DNA of 64,000 nt from Anaerolineae bacterium (GTDB lineage Bacteria > Chloroflexota > Anaerolineae > Aggregatilineales > Phototrophicaceae): contig JAGWBD010000007.1 in assembly GCA_021296065.1 (NCBI GenBank), forward strand, positions 27,146 to 91,145, written 5' to 3'. The notes beneath the pieces are model-generated. The model did not search any database, was not told the DNA's origin, and worked only from the letters and a program-made list of their open reading frames with translations. Of this stretch, positions 19,020 to 26,581 are shown piece after piece. Both the position numbers and the translations under genes were made by a program. Numbering within the stretch: position 1 is the first letter of the stretch; every line of letters starts with the position of its first letter.

Positions 19020-19514
19020 TCATGCGGCCGGTTCGTCCTTCACGCGAAACATGCCGCCAAGCAGGCGTTCCATGGCGATGGTATGGCTGGAGACGCCGCG
19101 GCGGCGGAAGGAATCGCTGTCGCAATGCCAGTTGCCATCGCCGTAGCCGACCTCGTGGTCGCTGTTGAGGCCGCGCACGGTTGCCTCGAAGGCGCGCACG
19201 TGGATACGGTCGCTTTCCTGTGCGTAACGACTGGCCTTTTCGACGTCGCTGACGACGTTCTGGCCGGGCGCGTAGGGCAGCGGCGGCAGGGGCAGCATGG
19301 GTCGCAAGAGGCGTTCCAGCGCCATGATGTGCGGGCAGATGCGATGGGTCTCAAAGCCCTGGCAGCTGCAACGCCAGCCCTCTTGCGCGAGCGTGATGTG
19401 ATAGGCGTCGTTGTCGCCGTCAAAGTGGATTTCCAGGCTGCGAAAGGTCACGCGCTCCGGCTCCTCGGCGTAAAGGCGCGCCTTTTCGATCTGACTGATC
19501 ATGCCATTGTCCAT
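19020..19514 (-). CDS. SWIM-like zinc-finger protein with a duplicated, degenerate second repeat
   Basis: 164 aa made of two copies of the same unit: a short helix with EKARxYAxExxR, a beta region, a metal motif and a helix (I-AMERLL). The first copy has a SWIM-type C-x-C-x8-C-x-H motif at C49, C51, C60 and H62 (WRCSCQGFETHRICPH). The second copy keeps C131 and H144 at exactly aligned positions but has Ser133 and Ser142 for the middle cysteines. SWIM fingers bind DNA or protein. The gene has its own strong promoter and a long, structured leader. No catalytic domain is present, so the function is unknown. Confidence 0.75.
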   Translation of the reverse strand: MDNGMISQIEKARLYAEEPERVTFRSLEIHFDGDNDAYHITLAQEGWRCSCQGFETHRICPHIMALERLLRPMLPLPPLPYAPGQNVVSDVEKASRYAQESDRIHVRAFEATVRGLNSDHEVGYGDGNWHCDSDSFRRRGVSSHTIAMERLLGGMFRVKDEPAA

Positions 19515-19527
19515 CGAACGCTCCCTG

Positions 19528-19547
19528 TTCCGCCGCTGCTGGCGGAA
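19528..19547 (-). promoter_or_regulatory. Hairpin immediately upstream of the SWIM gene ribosome site
   Basis: A perfect inverted repeat, TTCCGCC with GGCGGAA (7-base stem, 6-base loop), ends a few bases before the GGGAG ribosome site of the gene at 19514. It could affect translation initiation or protect the mRNA 5' region. Confidence 0.5.
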
Positions 19548-19549
19548 TC

Positions 19550-19582
19550 AAAACACGCGCCGGTTTTGTGCCCCGCGCGTGT
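19550..19582 (-). terminator. Candidate Rho-independent terminator or attenuator in the SWIM gene leader
   Basis: On the minus strand ACACGCGC (19582-19575) pairs with GCGCGTGT (19560-19553), an 8-base GC-rich stem with a 14-base loop, followed by TTTTG that partly overlaps the stem. It can end transcripts of the upstream lipoprotein gene. It also lies between the SWIM promoter and its start codon, so it could act as an attenuator. Confidence 0.45.
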
Positions 19583-19633
19583 CGTCGGCCCCTGCGAACG
19601 TTGCTGTCACAACATCCGGGTATCATGCCCCGC

Positions 19634-19662
19634 ATTTTAGGGGGACGTCATGCATTTGTCAA
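19634..19662 (-). promoter_or_regulatory. Consensus sigma70-type promoter for the SWIM gene
   Basis: TTGACA (19662-19657), a 17-base spacer and TAAAAT (19639-19634) on the minus strand. The -35 is perfect and the -10 matches five of six positions. Transcription should start near 19627, leaving a leader of roughly 110 bases that contains two hairpins. Confidence 0.75.
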
Positions 19663-19705
19663 AGAAAGTCATGCGGGTTTCGGCCCTTGCATGCAAAGGA
19701 CGGGC

Positions 19706-20478
19706 CTAGCCGCCGATGGCCTCGCTGACGACGAGGTTTTCGAAGCCGACCTCGACGCCAAGGCGGTTGAAGGCGGCCGCCGCCAGCCCGATCTGTCCAT
19801 TGGCGAAGCTGTTGTCCTCCACTTCCGCCACGAACGCCTCGTTGATATAGAAGGCGAGGTAATCGTCGGCGCAGACGGCGCGCAGGTGGTTGCGCGCGCC
19901 GGGGCCACGCTGGACCAGGTCCGAGGCCGTCCAGTCGCTCAGGGGGCGCGGAAGATGCCCCAGGTGCCGCTCCCCTGGATGAGAAAGAGGTAACCGTCGC
20001 CGTTGGCGATGGCTGCGGCCGCCGGCGGCTGCAGCGCGACGTCCAGGCCATCCCCGTATTCTGCCGACTCGCCCAGCGTCAAAAGCTCCAGCAGGGGTTC
20101 GCTCTCCATCTGCTGGCCGACCTGGCCGCGCAGGCGGCAGGCCACGCCCCAGGCGGCTTCCTCGCGCTCGCTGATCTGCTCGACGTCGACGTCAATCACG
20201 ACGTTGTCCAGCGTGTCGCCCCATTGCCCCCACCAGACCTCTCCGTCGCCGCTGTTGACGCGGATCAGGTAACGACCGTCGTCGATACGCAACGAGGCGT
20301 CGGTGTAGATACCTTCCTCAAAGCTGTTGGGCTCCGAAAAGTCCTGCTCAAGCAGTGTGTCACCGACGCCGATCTCGCGCTCCGGGCCGCTGCTGCAGGC
20401 GACCAGCAGCAGGATTAGGGCCGGCAGGACCAGCAAGGGGGTATGGAATCGGCTCACGCGGTGAAAACTCCGCTGCAT
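19706..20478 (-). CDS. Lipoprotein with a LamG/glucanase-like beta domain, interrupted by a frameshift
   Basis: The lipobox cysteine is residue 28 (LLLVACSSG). The first frame runs 179 residues and stops at the TGA at 19939-19941. The next frame continues immediately with clear homologous C-terminal sequence (LSDWTASDLVQRGPGARNH, LAFYINEAFVAEVEDN, VEFENLVVSEAIGG) to the TAG at 19706. The break falls in a run of five Gs on the plus strand (19942-19946); one extra base would restore a 257-aa protein. The whole resembles exported lipoproteins with a concanavalin-like domain that may bind sugars. It could be a sequencing error, a real frameshift mutation or slippage. A TATGAT box lies 12 bases upstream of the start. 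Confidence 0.7.
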
Positions 20479-20592
20479 CGGCACAAGGCTATCATACCAG
20501 CGCCGCCGCCCTGCGTGCAGGACGTTCATAAAGTATTCAGGTCGGCACATGCTACAATGCGGCGCGCAGGCGCTGGCTGCGGGAGCGGATGC

Positions 20593-21669
20593 ATGAGCGT
20601 TGAAGAAGCGCTGCGGGCGCAGCGGGCCGCCCAGGGGGACCTGTTGCGTCGCGCCAACGTCGTCGGTGTGGCCGTGGGCAACAAGGGCAGCAAGATCGAG
20701 ACCACGGGTGAGCAGTCCGTCGTGGTGCTGGTGGAACGCAAACTGCCGGTGGCGGCGCTTTCCCGGCGTGACCGCGTCCCGCGCTCGATTGACGGGATAC
20801 GCACCGACGTTTATGAGGTGGGTTACCTGCGCGCGCTGGCGAACCCGCGCGATCGATTTCGACCCGGCATGCCGGCCGGCGTCAGCATCGGCCACTATCA
20901 GGTGACGGCGGGCACGCTGGGCACGCTGGTCACCGACCGTCTGAGCGGCGAACGTCTCATCCTCTCCAACAATCACGTGCTGGCCAACGCCAATGACGCC
21001 AAGTCGGGCGACCCGGTGTTGCAGCCCGCGCCCAGCGATGGCGGGCGCAACCCGGCCGACGTGGTGGCGCATCTGGAGCGCTTCATCCCGCTGCACTTCA
21101 TCGGCGAGCCGCCGCCCCGGCCGCAGCCGACGCGTCGCGTCCGCCCCGCCAACAACCCCGGACGATTCCTGCGCGTCCTCGTCAACGTGATCAACACCAT
21201 GAACAAACTTTACGGCTCGGACTGGCGCGTGCAGACGGCCGTCGCGGCGAATTCGGCGCTGGCCGCGCAACAGGCGGCCCTGTCCAGCGGCAACCATTTC
21301 GACGTGGCTCTGGCGCGGCCGGTTAACCTGACGATGTTCAACGCCGATATCCGCGGCATCGGCCGCGTGCGCGGCACGCGCCCGGCGACCCTGGGCATGG
21401 CCGTGCGCAAGACCGGGCGCACCACCGACCTGACGAAAGGGAAAGTCATGTTGTTGAATGCCACCGTCAACGTCGCCTATGGCAAGAAATCGGCGCGTTT
21501 CACCGGCCAGGTGTTGACGTCGCCCATGAGCCTGGGCGGCGATTCCGGCGCGCTGGTCGTGCATGGCGAGGACAGGGTGGCGGTTGGGCTGCTCTTCGCC
21601 GGTTCCACCCAGGCGACGATCTTCACGCCGATCCGGCCGCTGCTGGAAGCGCTGGACGTGACCCTCTGA
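20593..21669 (+). CDS. Trypsin-like serine protease with N-terminal accessory domain
   Basis: 358 aa. Residues 1-75 form an N-terminal domain (NVVGVAVGNKGSKIETTGEQ, then VERKLPVAAL) that recurs alone in the next gene. The chymotrypsin-like core follows with the catalytic triad in order: His in LSNNHVLAN, Asp in NHFDVALARP and Ser in LGGDSGALVV. A proline/arginine-rich loop (GEPPPRPQPTRRVRPANNPG) and a helical insertion separate His from Asp. There is no signal peptide, so it is probably cytoplasmic or exported by a non-Sec route. The ATG at 20593 is chosen because the conserved N-domain begins there. It resembles Nal1-type proteases. Confidence 0.82.
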   Translation: MSVEEALRAQRAAQGDLLRRANVVGVAVGNKGSKIETTGEQSVVVLVERKLPVAALSRRDRVPRSIDGIRTDVYEVGYLRALANPRDRFRPGMPAGVSIGHYQVTAGTLGTLVTDRLSGERLILSNNHVLANANDAKSGDPVLQPAPSDGGRNPADVVAHLERFIPLHFIGEPPPRPQPTRRVRPANNPGRFLRVLVNVINTMNKLYGSDWRVQTAVAANSALAAQQAALSSGNHFDVALARPVNLTMFNADIRGIGRVRGTRPATLGMAVRKTGRTTDLTKGKVMLLNATVNVAYGKKSARFTGQVLTSPMSLGGDSGALVVHGEDRVAVGLLFAGSTQATIFTPIRPLLEALDVTL

Positions 21670-21678
21670 GGTGCCGCG

Positions 21679-21939
21679 ATGGACCAGGACCAGCAGACCC
21701 AACGGGCGATCCGCATGCAGGAGAAGTACAGCGAGCAGTTGATGGCCCTGCCCAACGTGGTGGGGACGGCCGTCGGCTTGCGTAAACGCCAGGGCCAGTT
21801 TACGGACCAGGTGGCGCTGGTCGTCATGGTGGCGCGCAAGCTGCCGCGCGCCAGCCTTGCGCCGGCCGAACTTGTGCCGCGGGAACTGGAAGGGGTGCCG
21901 GTTGACGTGCTGGAGACCGGCGCTTTTCACAGCATCTGA
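21679..21939 (+). CDS. Stand-alone homologue of the adjacent protease's N-terminal domain
   Basis: 86 aa, nine bases downstream of the protease gene and surely in its operon. Its sequence aligns along its length with residues 10-80 of the protease: NVVGTAVGLRKRQGQFTDQ against NVVGVAVGNKGSKIETTGE, then VARKLPRASLAPAELVPREL against VERKLPVAALSRRDRVPRSI, and VDVLETG against TDVYEVG. There is no catalytic part. A free copy of a protease accessory domain next to the protease suggests an inhibitor, chaperone or targeting partner. That role is inference. Confidence 0.75.
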   Translation: MDQDQQTQRAIRMQEKYSEQLMALPNVVGTAVGLRKRQGQFTDQVALVVMVARKLPRASLAPAELVPRELEGVPVDVLETGAFHSI

Positions 21940-22018
21940 TCCTGCCCACTTGCGTTGAATCCCGGTCTGGGGCAGGATAGAGACAAGGCAGGTTGCCTGG
22001 AGGCACGGGAGAACCACG

Positions 22019-23230
22019 ATGAGGCAATTCGCGAACGCTGCGGCAGCCCTGTCTGCGCTCATCTTGCTGCCCCTGCTGGCGGCCTGCAATCTGACTGTGT
22101 CGACCGGCCCGCAGGTAGAGGAGATTAGCGGGCCGCCGCAAGTGCAGATTTTGTCGCCCATGCCCAACTCGACCTATCTCGAGGGCGTGGCAGTCAACAT
22201 TCAGGTGCAGGTGGTTAACGCCGGCGCGGACCTGGCGCGGGTCGATTTTGCGGTGGACGACCAGGTCCTTGATTCCCAGGCCAGCCCCAACAGCGACGGC
22301 GTCTCTAACTTCATCGCATCCAGCAGCTGGACGGCCTCCGGCGCCGGGGCGCACATATTGAGTGTGATTGCCGCGCGCAGCGATGGCAGCAGCAGCGTGC
22401 CCGCCAGCGTCACTGTGACGGTGATCGGTCAGGGCGGCGTCACCGGCGAGCAGGCGCCTGGCGGCAGCCAGGGCGATACGAACGGCAGCGGAGAAGTGCC
22501 GCCGGAGCCGGCCGTGGCAGAGCAAGCCGACCCGCCGACCGCCGAACCGGAGCCAACCTCCGACCGGCCGATGGCGCGGGTGCAACGCGGGGCCTACGTG
22601 CGCGCCGGGCCGGACACGCGCTTTGCGCCGCCGATTGGCAGTATCGGGGCCGGCGACCAGGTCGAACTGCTGGCGGTCAACATTCACAAGACCTGGTACA
22701 AGATCAAATATTACAACGGCGAGGGCTGGGTCTTTGGCAGCCTGCTGGAAATTAGCGGGAACATCGACGATCTGCCGGCGATCTGGGGGCCGCCCCTGCC
22801 GCAACCCACGGCCATTCCGCCGACCGCGGCGCCGGAAGTGGTCGTCGGGGACGTCAACCTGGTGGCCGGCAGCATGCGTCACAGCGCCGCGGGCGGCAAG
22901 ATTGAATGTGGCGTGGGCTTCCGGGTGGAGATCGACGTGGCCAACTTCGGCACTTCGCGCTCACCGGGCGGCAGCGTGCGCTTCCAGGACTACGCCACCA
23001 AGCGGGATGGCGGTCGTCTGGATGGAAACGAGGCGGTCGTGTTCGGCACCTTCCCGCCCATCGATCCCGGCCAGACGGTGAGCGCCAGCGCCGAGATCAC
23101 GATCACTTTCCATTTCAACGAGCAGCACATCATGAAGGCCTTCGTCAACCACGACGGCAATATTCCGGAGAGCAACCGCACGGACAACCAAGGCTTCTTC
23201 AATTACACGCTGAACAAGGCTGGTTGCTAA
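22019..23230 (+). CDS. Lipoprotein with Ig-like, SH3b-like and CARDB-like domains
   Basis: 403 aa with a lipobox cysteine at residue 23 (LLPLLAAC). After it comes an Ig-like domain (VQILSPMPNSTYLEGVAVNI, residues about 40-140), a low-complexity Pro/Glu linker, an SH3b domain (MARVQRGAYVRAGPDTRF to GWVFGSLLEI, about 180-245), a short Pro-rich stretch and a C-terminal CARDB-like domain (FRVEIDVANFGTSRSPGGSV to PESNRTDNQGFFNY). Such exported proteins usually bind cell-wall or extracellular polymers. The ribosome site is GGGAG. No enzyme domain was seen. Confidence 0.8.
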   Translation: MRQFANAAAALSALILLPLLAACNLTVSTGPQVEEISGPPQVQILSPMPNSTYLEGVAVNIQVQVVNAGADLARVDFAVDDQVLDSQASPNSDGVSNFIASSSWTASGAGAHILSVIAARSDGSSSVPASVTVTVIGQGGVTGEQAPGGSQGDTNGSGEVPPEPAVAEQADPPTAEPEPTSDRPMARVQRGAYVRAGPDTRFAPPIGSIGAGDQVELLAVNIHKTWYKIKYYNGEGWVFGSLLEISGNIDDLPAIWGPPLPQPTAIPPTAAPEVVVGDVNLVAGSMRHSAAGGKIECGVGFRVEIDVANFGTSRSPGGSVRFQDYATKRDGGRLDGNEAVVFGTFPPIDPGQTVSASAEITITFHFNEQHIMKAFVNHDGNIPESNRTDNQGFFNYTLNKAGC

Positions 23231-23268
23231 TAGAAACCGGGGCTTCGGTTAACGAAACCAGGTCTCGG

Positions 23269-24105
23269 TCAAAGTTCTACCCGCAGCACACGGTCGAGGC
23301 CGGCAAGGTCCTGCAGCACTTGCGCCTGACGAGGCCGCAGCGCCTGCGCCAGGCGCAGCGCCTCCGCGCCCTGCAGCATGCCGATCTCCAGCAGGGCCAG
23401 CGCGCCCGGCTGACAGACCCGAGACAGCGCCCGCAGCAAACGTCGGTTGAGCGCCATGCCGTCCGGCCCGCCGTCCATGGCGAGCCACGGCTCATGGCGG
23501 CTGACTGCCAGTTGCGGCAAGTCCTCACTGCTGACGTAGGGCAGGTTGGCCAGCAGCATGTCGACGCGCTCACTGCGCTGCAGCAGGGGCTGCAGCATGT
23601 CGCCCTGGCGGAACGTCACCCGCACCCGGTGGCGGGCGGCGTTTATGCGCGCCACCGCCAGCGCCGCCGGGCTGATGTCCGTCAGGATGACGCGGGCGCG
23701 CGGGCGCAGCGCGGCGAAAGTGATGCCCAGGGCGCCGCTGCCCGTGCCGATCTCCGCCAGCGTGCCGTTGAAGTCCGGCGGCGTATGCGCCAGCGCCTGC
23801 TCCAGCAACTGTTCGCTCTCGGGCCGCGGGATAAGCACCGCCGGCGACACGTGAAAAGCACGGTCGAAGAATGCCTGGCGGCGACGCAGGTAGGCCAGCG
23901 GCTCGCCCCCTGCGCGGCGCGCGACGAGAGCGGATAGGCGCCGCGTTTGCGCATCGGTGAGCGGAAATTCGCCATGTGCCAGCAGCCAGGCGCGCCCCCG
24001 CCCGGTGACCAGGGCCAGCAACAGTTGGGCGTCCAGCGCGGCTGTGTCGCTGCCGGCCTGCAGGGTCTGCGTCGCCGCGCGCAGGGCCGCGGCCACGTCT
24101 TTCAT
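23269..24105 (-). CDS. prmC: Peptide chain release factor N5-glutamine methyltransferase PrmC
   Basis: 278 aa. PrmC methylates the Gln of the GGQ motif in release factors. The N-terminal helical domain (residues 1-80) leads into the SAM-binding fold: IGTGSGALGITFAAL is motif I, VILTDISPAALAVARINA follows, and the catalytic loop is ANLPYVSSEDL near residue 185. The usual form is NPPY; NLPY occurs in some lineages and keeps the key Asn and Tyr. The segment EPWLAMDGGPDGMALNRRLL is family-typical. The ATG at 24103-24105 overlaps the upstream gene's stop by four bases. Confidence 0.92.
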   Translation of the reverse strand: MKDVAAALRAATQTLQAGSDTAALDAQLLLALVTGRGRAWLLAHGEFPLTDAQTRRLSALVARRAGGEPLAYLRRRQAFFDRAFHVSPAVLIPRPESEQLLEQALAHTPPDFNGTLAEIGTGSGALGITFAALRPRARVILTDISPAALAVARINAARHRVRVTFRQGDMLQPLLQRSERVDMLLANLPYVSSEDLPQLAVSRHEPWLAMDGGPDGMALNRRLLRALSRVCQPGALALLEIGMLQGAEALRLAQALRPRQAQVLQDLAGLDRVLRVEL

Positions 24106-24641
24106 GAGTCGCCGAAGTGCAGGTTGTGGTTGCGCAGGGGGATGAGCGCCAGCAGGACGGCCTGGGCGTAGTATTCGCGACGCGTCAGGGCGTCGCCGGT
24201 GAGCAGGCCAACCGAACCGCTGCCCTGCTTGCTGTTTTGACTGCCGAAGACGAGGTCGTTGGCGTGGCCCAGTTCGCGGCCGGCGCGCACCAGACGCGCG
24301 ACCTCGTCGGGCAGGTCGTGGGTGGCCGTGCGGCTGCGACCGCTGAGCTCCGGCGTCAGCATCTGCACCCAGGCGAAGCAACGCAGGCTGTCGCCGACGG
24401 CCTCGATACCGCCTTCGATTCCCAGCCACAGTTGCGCCTGGGGCACGGCTTCTCTGGCGCGGCAGGCGCGGTTGCGCGCGCCCTGCAGGGTCTCGGCGTC
24501 GCTCATGGGCTGGTCGGCCACGCCGGAGAGCAGGTCACGCCCCTGCACCTGCCAGGTCTGCTGCGGCAGCAGGCGCGACAGGGCGAGGCTCAGGGCCTCA
24601 ATCTTGACCGGATTGCGGGAGGCGACGATGGCCAGGGGCAT
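24102..24641 (-). CDS. DUF84/YjjX-family inosine/xanthosine triphosphatase-like protein
   Basis: 179 aa when started at the ATG at 24639-24641, where the conserved N-terminus begins (LAIVASRNPVKIEALSLAL). The family hydrolyses non-canonical purine nucleotides such as ITP and XTP, keeping them out of nucleic acids. Visible family segments include VADQPMSDAETLQGARNRA, LWLGIEGGIE and the late NSKQGSGSVGLLTGDALTRREYYAQAV. A longer start 14 codons upstream is possible but unconserved. It overlaps prmC by four bases and the two are likely co-transcribed. Confidence 0.82.
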   Translation of the reverse strand: MPLAIVASRNPVKIEALSLALSRLLPQQTWQVQGRDLLSGVADQPMSDAETLQGARNRACRAREAVPQAQLWLGIEGGIEAVGDSLRCFAWVQMLTPELSGRSRTATHDLPDEVARLVRAGRELGHANDLVFGSQNSKQGSGSVGLLTGDALTRREYYAQAVLLALIPLRNHNLHFGDS

Positions 24642-24764
24642 GATGGCTGTCCCGGGTTGCTTTTGATGCGAATGTTGACGCAATGGCTGCCCATGTCAAG
24701 CGGGAAAGCGTGGCGGACGGAACAGTGTCCGCCCGCCAGGGTGAAATCAGGGCGTGGAGCGGGG

Positions 24765-26489
24765 TCAGGCGGCGCGGGTCCAGTCCTCGATGTTCCACAT
24801 TTCGGAATTCCAGTCGTTGATCCAGACTCCCTCGAGGCGGTTGGAAATGCCGGAGACGCTGCCGCGATAGACCAGCGGGACAACCACCAGGCTGTCGATC
24901 AGCAGGTCGTTGAGCCGGATGGTGAGTTCGGCGCGCTGCGCCAGCGAGCCCGTGCGCTGCAGTTGTTCATAGAGCGCGTCGTAGGCGGGGTCGCAGAAGC
25001 GCGGAACGTTGCGGCCCAGCCAGTTGTTGGCCGGCGAGGGTTCATCGCCGCAGAGCCAGCCGGCGAGGAAGGCCTCGGCATCCGGCGAGCCGGTGAAGGT
25101 GGTCCACATCTGAACGTCTGCGTAAAACTTGTGATAAGTGTCGGGGCTGGCCGGGTCCGCGCCAAAAAACACGGCGGCGCTGACGTTGGTCAATTCGGTC
25201 TCGACGCCGATTTCAGACCACCATTGCTTGATCAGGGCCTGCGTGTCCTGGCGCAGGGCGTTGGTCGAGGTCTGGTAGACGACGCGGAGCGGCACGCCAT
25301 CCAGTTCACGCACGCCGTCGCCATCGCTGTCGAGGATGGCGGCATCGTCCAGCAGGGCGTTGGCGCCGGCGATGTCTTGGGTCAGACAGGCGTCGTTGTT
25401 GGGTGAGACGTTGTGGGGCGGGCCGTTGATCAGGTTACAGGACGGCCGGCCGGCCGCGCCATAAAGCTGGGTGGCGAGGACATTGCGGTCAATGGCCATG
25501 GAAAGGGCCTGGCGCACGGCCATGTTGGTGAGAAAGGGATGCGGGTTGTTGACCGGGTCGATGGAGCGCATTTCGGGCGGCAGGTCCGGCGAGGGATTGC
25601 TCTGGTTGAGCAGCAGGCGCTCGATATTGGTCGCGAAGCCCACCTCGATGCGGCCGTGGCCCGCTGCTTCCATGGCGGCAAGCACAGGATGTGCGACCTG
25701 GAGATTCCACGCGTAATCGGCCTCTCCGGTCTCCAGCACGGCGCGCGCGCCGGATTCGGCGTCACCGCCGCCCTTGAAGACGACGCGCTGGAAGTGGGGT
25801 TTGCCCGCTTCACGGTAAAGTGGATTGGCGTTGTAGGTCACCACGTCGTTGGCGCGGAACTCTTCCACCACGTAGGGGCCGGTGCCGAGGGGAGCGAAGT
25901 TTTCTTCGGTGCAAGTCGGGGCCGCGCTGCCGAGGCAATGGGCGAATTGCCCGCTGTGAAGCACGACCGAGCCTTCGCCGACGAAGGGCGCGTAGGGATA
26001 AGGTTTCGGCTTGCTGAAGGTAATCCGGATGCTGAGCTCGTCGAGGGCCTCGACGCTCAAAACGTCCTCAAACCAGCGCAGGCCGGAGCAGCCGGCCTCG
26101 GGATGCGTGCAATACGCCCAGGAGAAGACCACGTCGGCCGAGGTCAGGGGCGCGCCATCGGAGAAAACGACGCCTTCCTTCAGCCGCCAGGTGATGCTGG
26201 TCAGGTCTGCGGAGACGCCACCGTTTTCCAGGGTGGGGATCGCATCGGCCAGCGCGGGCACAAGAATGCCATCGGGGTTGAACCAGGCCAGCGGTTCAAG
26301 CACGAGCGCGGCGGCATCCACGTCCTTGGTGCCGCCGGAGAGGTAGGGATTAAGGATGGAGGCAGCCTGCCAGTAGAGGATGTTGAGTGTGTCGACCTCC
26401 TCGTCCTGGGCCGCCAGCGACCCGAGAGAAGCCGACAAAACGAGCAGGGCCAGCAAGGCCGGCAGGATGCGCACAGCCGTTCGTTTCAT
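24765..26489 (-). CDS. ABC transporter substrate-binding protein, family 5 (peptide/nickel type)
   Basis: 574 aa with a Sec signal peptide of about 27 residues (LVLSASLGSLAAQ). The mature protein is an SBP_bac_5-type binding protein: IPTLENGGVSADLTSITWRL near residue 90, FSDGAPLTSADVVFSW near 120, and YVVEEFRANDVVTYNANPLY near 205. The later part includes FLTNMAVRQALSMAIDRN and LVVVPLVYRGSVSGISN. It captures oligopeptides or similar solutes for a periplasmic-type importer. It has no adjacent permease; the peptide-type ATPases at 16831-18899 are the nearest possible partners but the link is inference. A TATGCT-like box is 36 bases upstream. Confidence 0.92.
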   Translation of the reverse strand: MKRTAVRILPALLALLVLSASLGSLAAQDEEVDTLNILYWQAASILNPYLSGGTKDVDAAALVLEPLAWFNPDGILVPALADAIPTLENGGVSADLTSITWRLKEGVVFSDGAPLTSADVVFSWAYCTHPEAGCSGLRWFEDVLSVEALDELSIRITFSKPKPYPYAPFVGEGSVVLHSGQFAHCLGSAAPTCTEENFAPLGTGPYVVEEFRANDVVTYNANPLYREAGKPHFQRVVFKGGGDAESGARAVLETGEADYAWNLQVAHPVLAAMEAAGHGRIEVGFATNIERLLLNQSNPSPDLPPEMRSIDPVNNPHPFLTNMAVRQALSMAIDRNVLATQLYGAAGRPSCNLINGPPHNVSPNNDACLTQDIAGANALLDDAAILDSDGDGVRELDGVPLRVVYQTSTNALRQDTQALIKQWWSEIGVETELTNVSAAVFFGADPASPDTYHKFYADVQMWTTFTGSPDAEAFLAGWLCGDEPSPANNWLGRNVPRFCDPAYDALYEQLQRTGSLAQRAELTIRLNDLLIDSLVVVPLVYRGSVSGISNRLEGVWINDWNSEMWNIEDWTRAA

Positions 26490-26568
26490 GAGGAAACCTC
26501 CCTTGGTCGGCTGCGCGTCAGGATAGCATAATCGCTGCCTGATGCCAGGGACCAGCGGCGGCGCCTGC

Positions 26569-26574
26569 TATACT
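26569..26574 (+). promoter_or_regulatory. Candidate -10 box (TATACT) of a leaderless transcript
   Basis: TATACT ends seven bases before the ATG at 26582, so the transcript would start at about the start codon. No ribosome site is present in the gap. The -35 position is poor. Confidence 0.45.
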
Positions 26575-26581
26575 GCGCCGG

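Noticed and set aside
20479..22167. A long minus-strand extension of the frameshifted lipoprotein
   Set aside because: It is antisense to the protease and its neighbour, and the signal peptide with lipobox begins at 20478.
23269..24105. NLPY in place of NPPY in PrmC as a sign of altered activity
   Set aside because: Asn and Tyr, which hold the Gln substrate, are kept, and NLPY is seen in related lineages.
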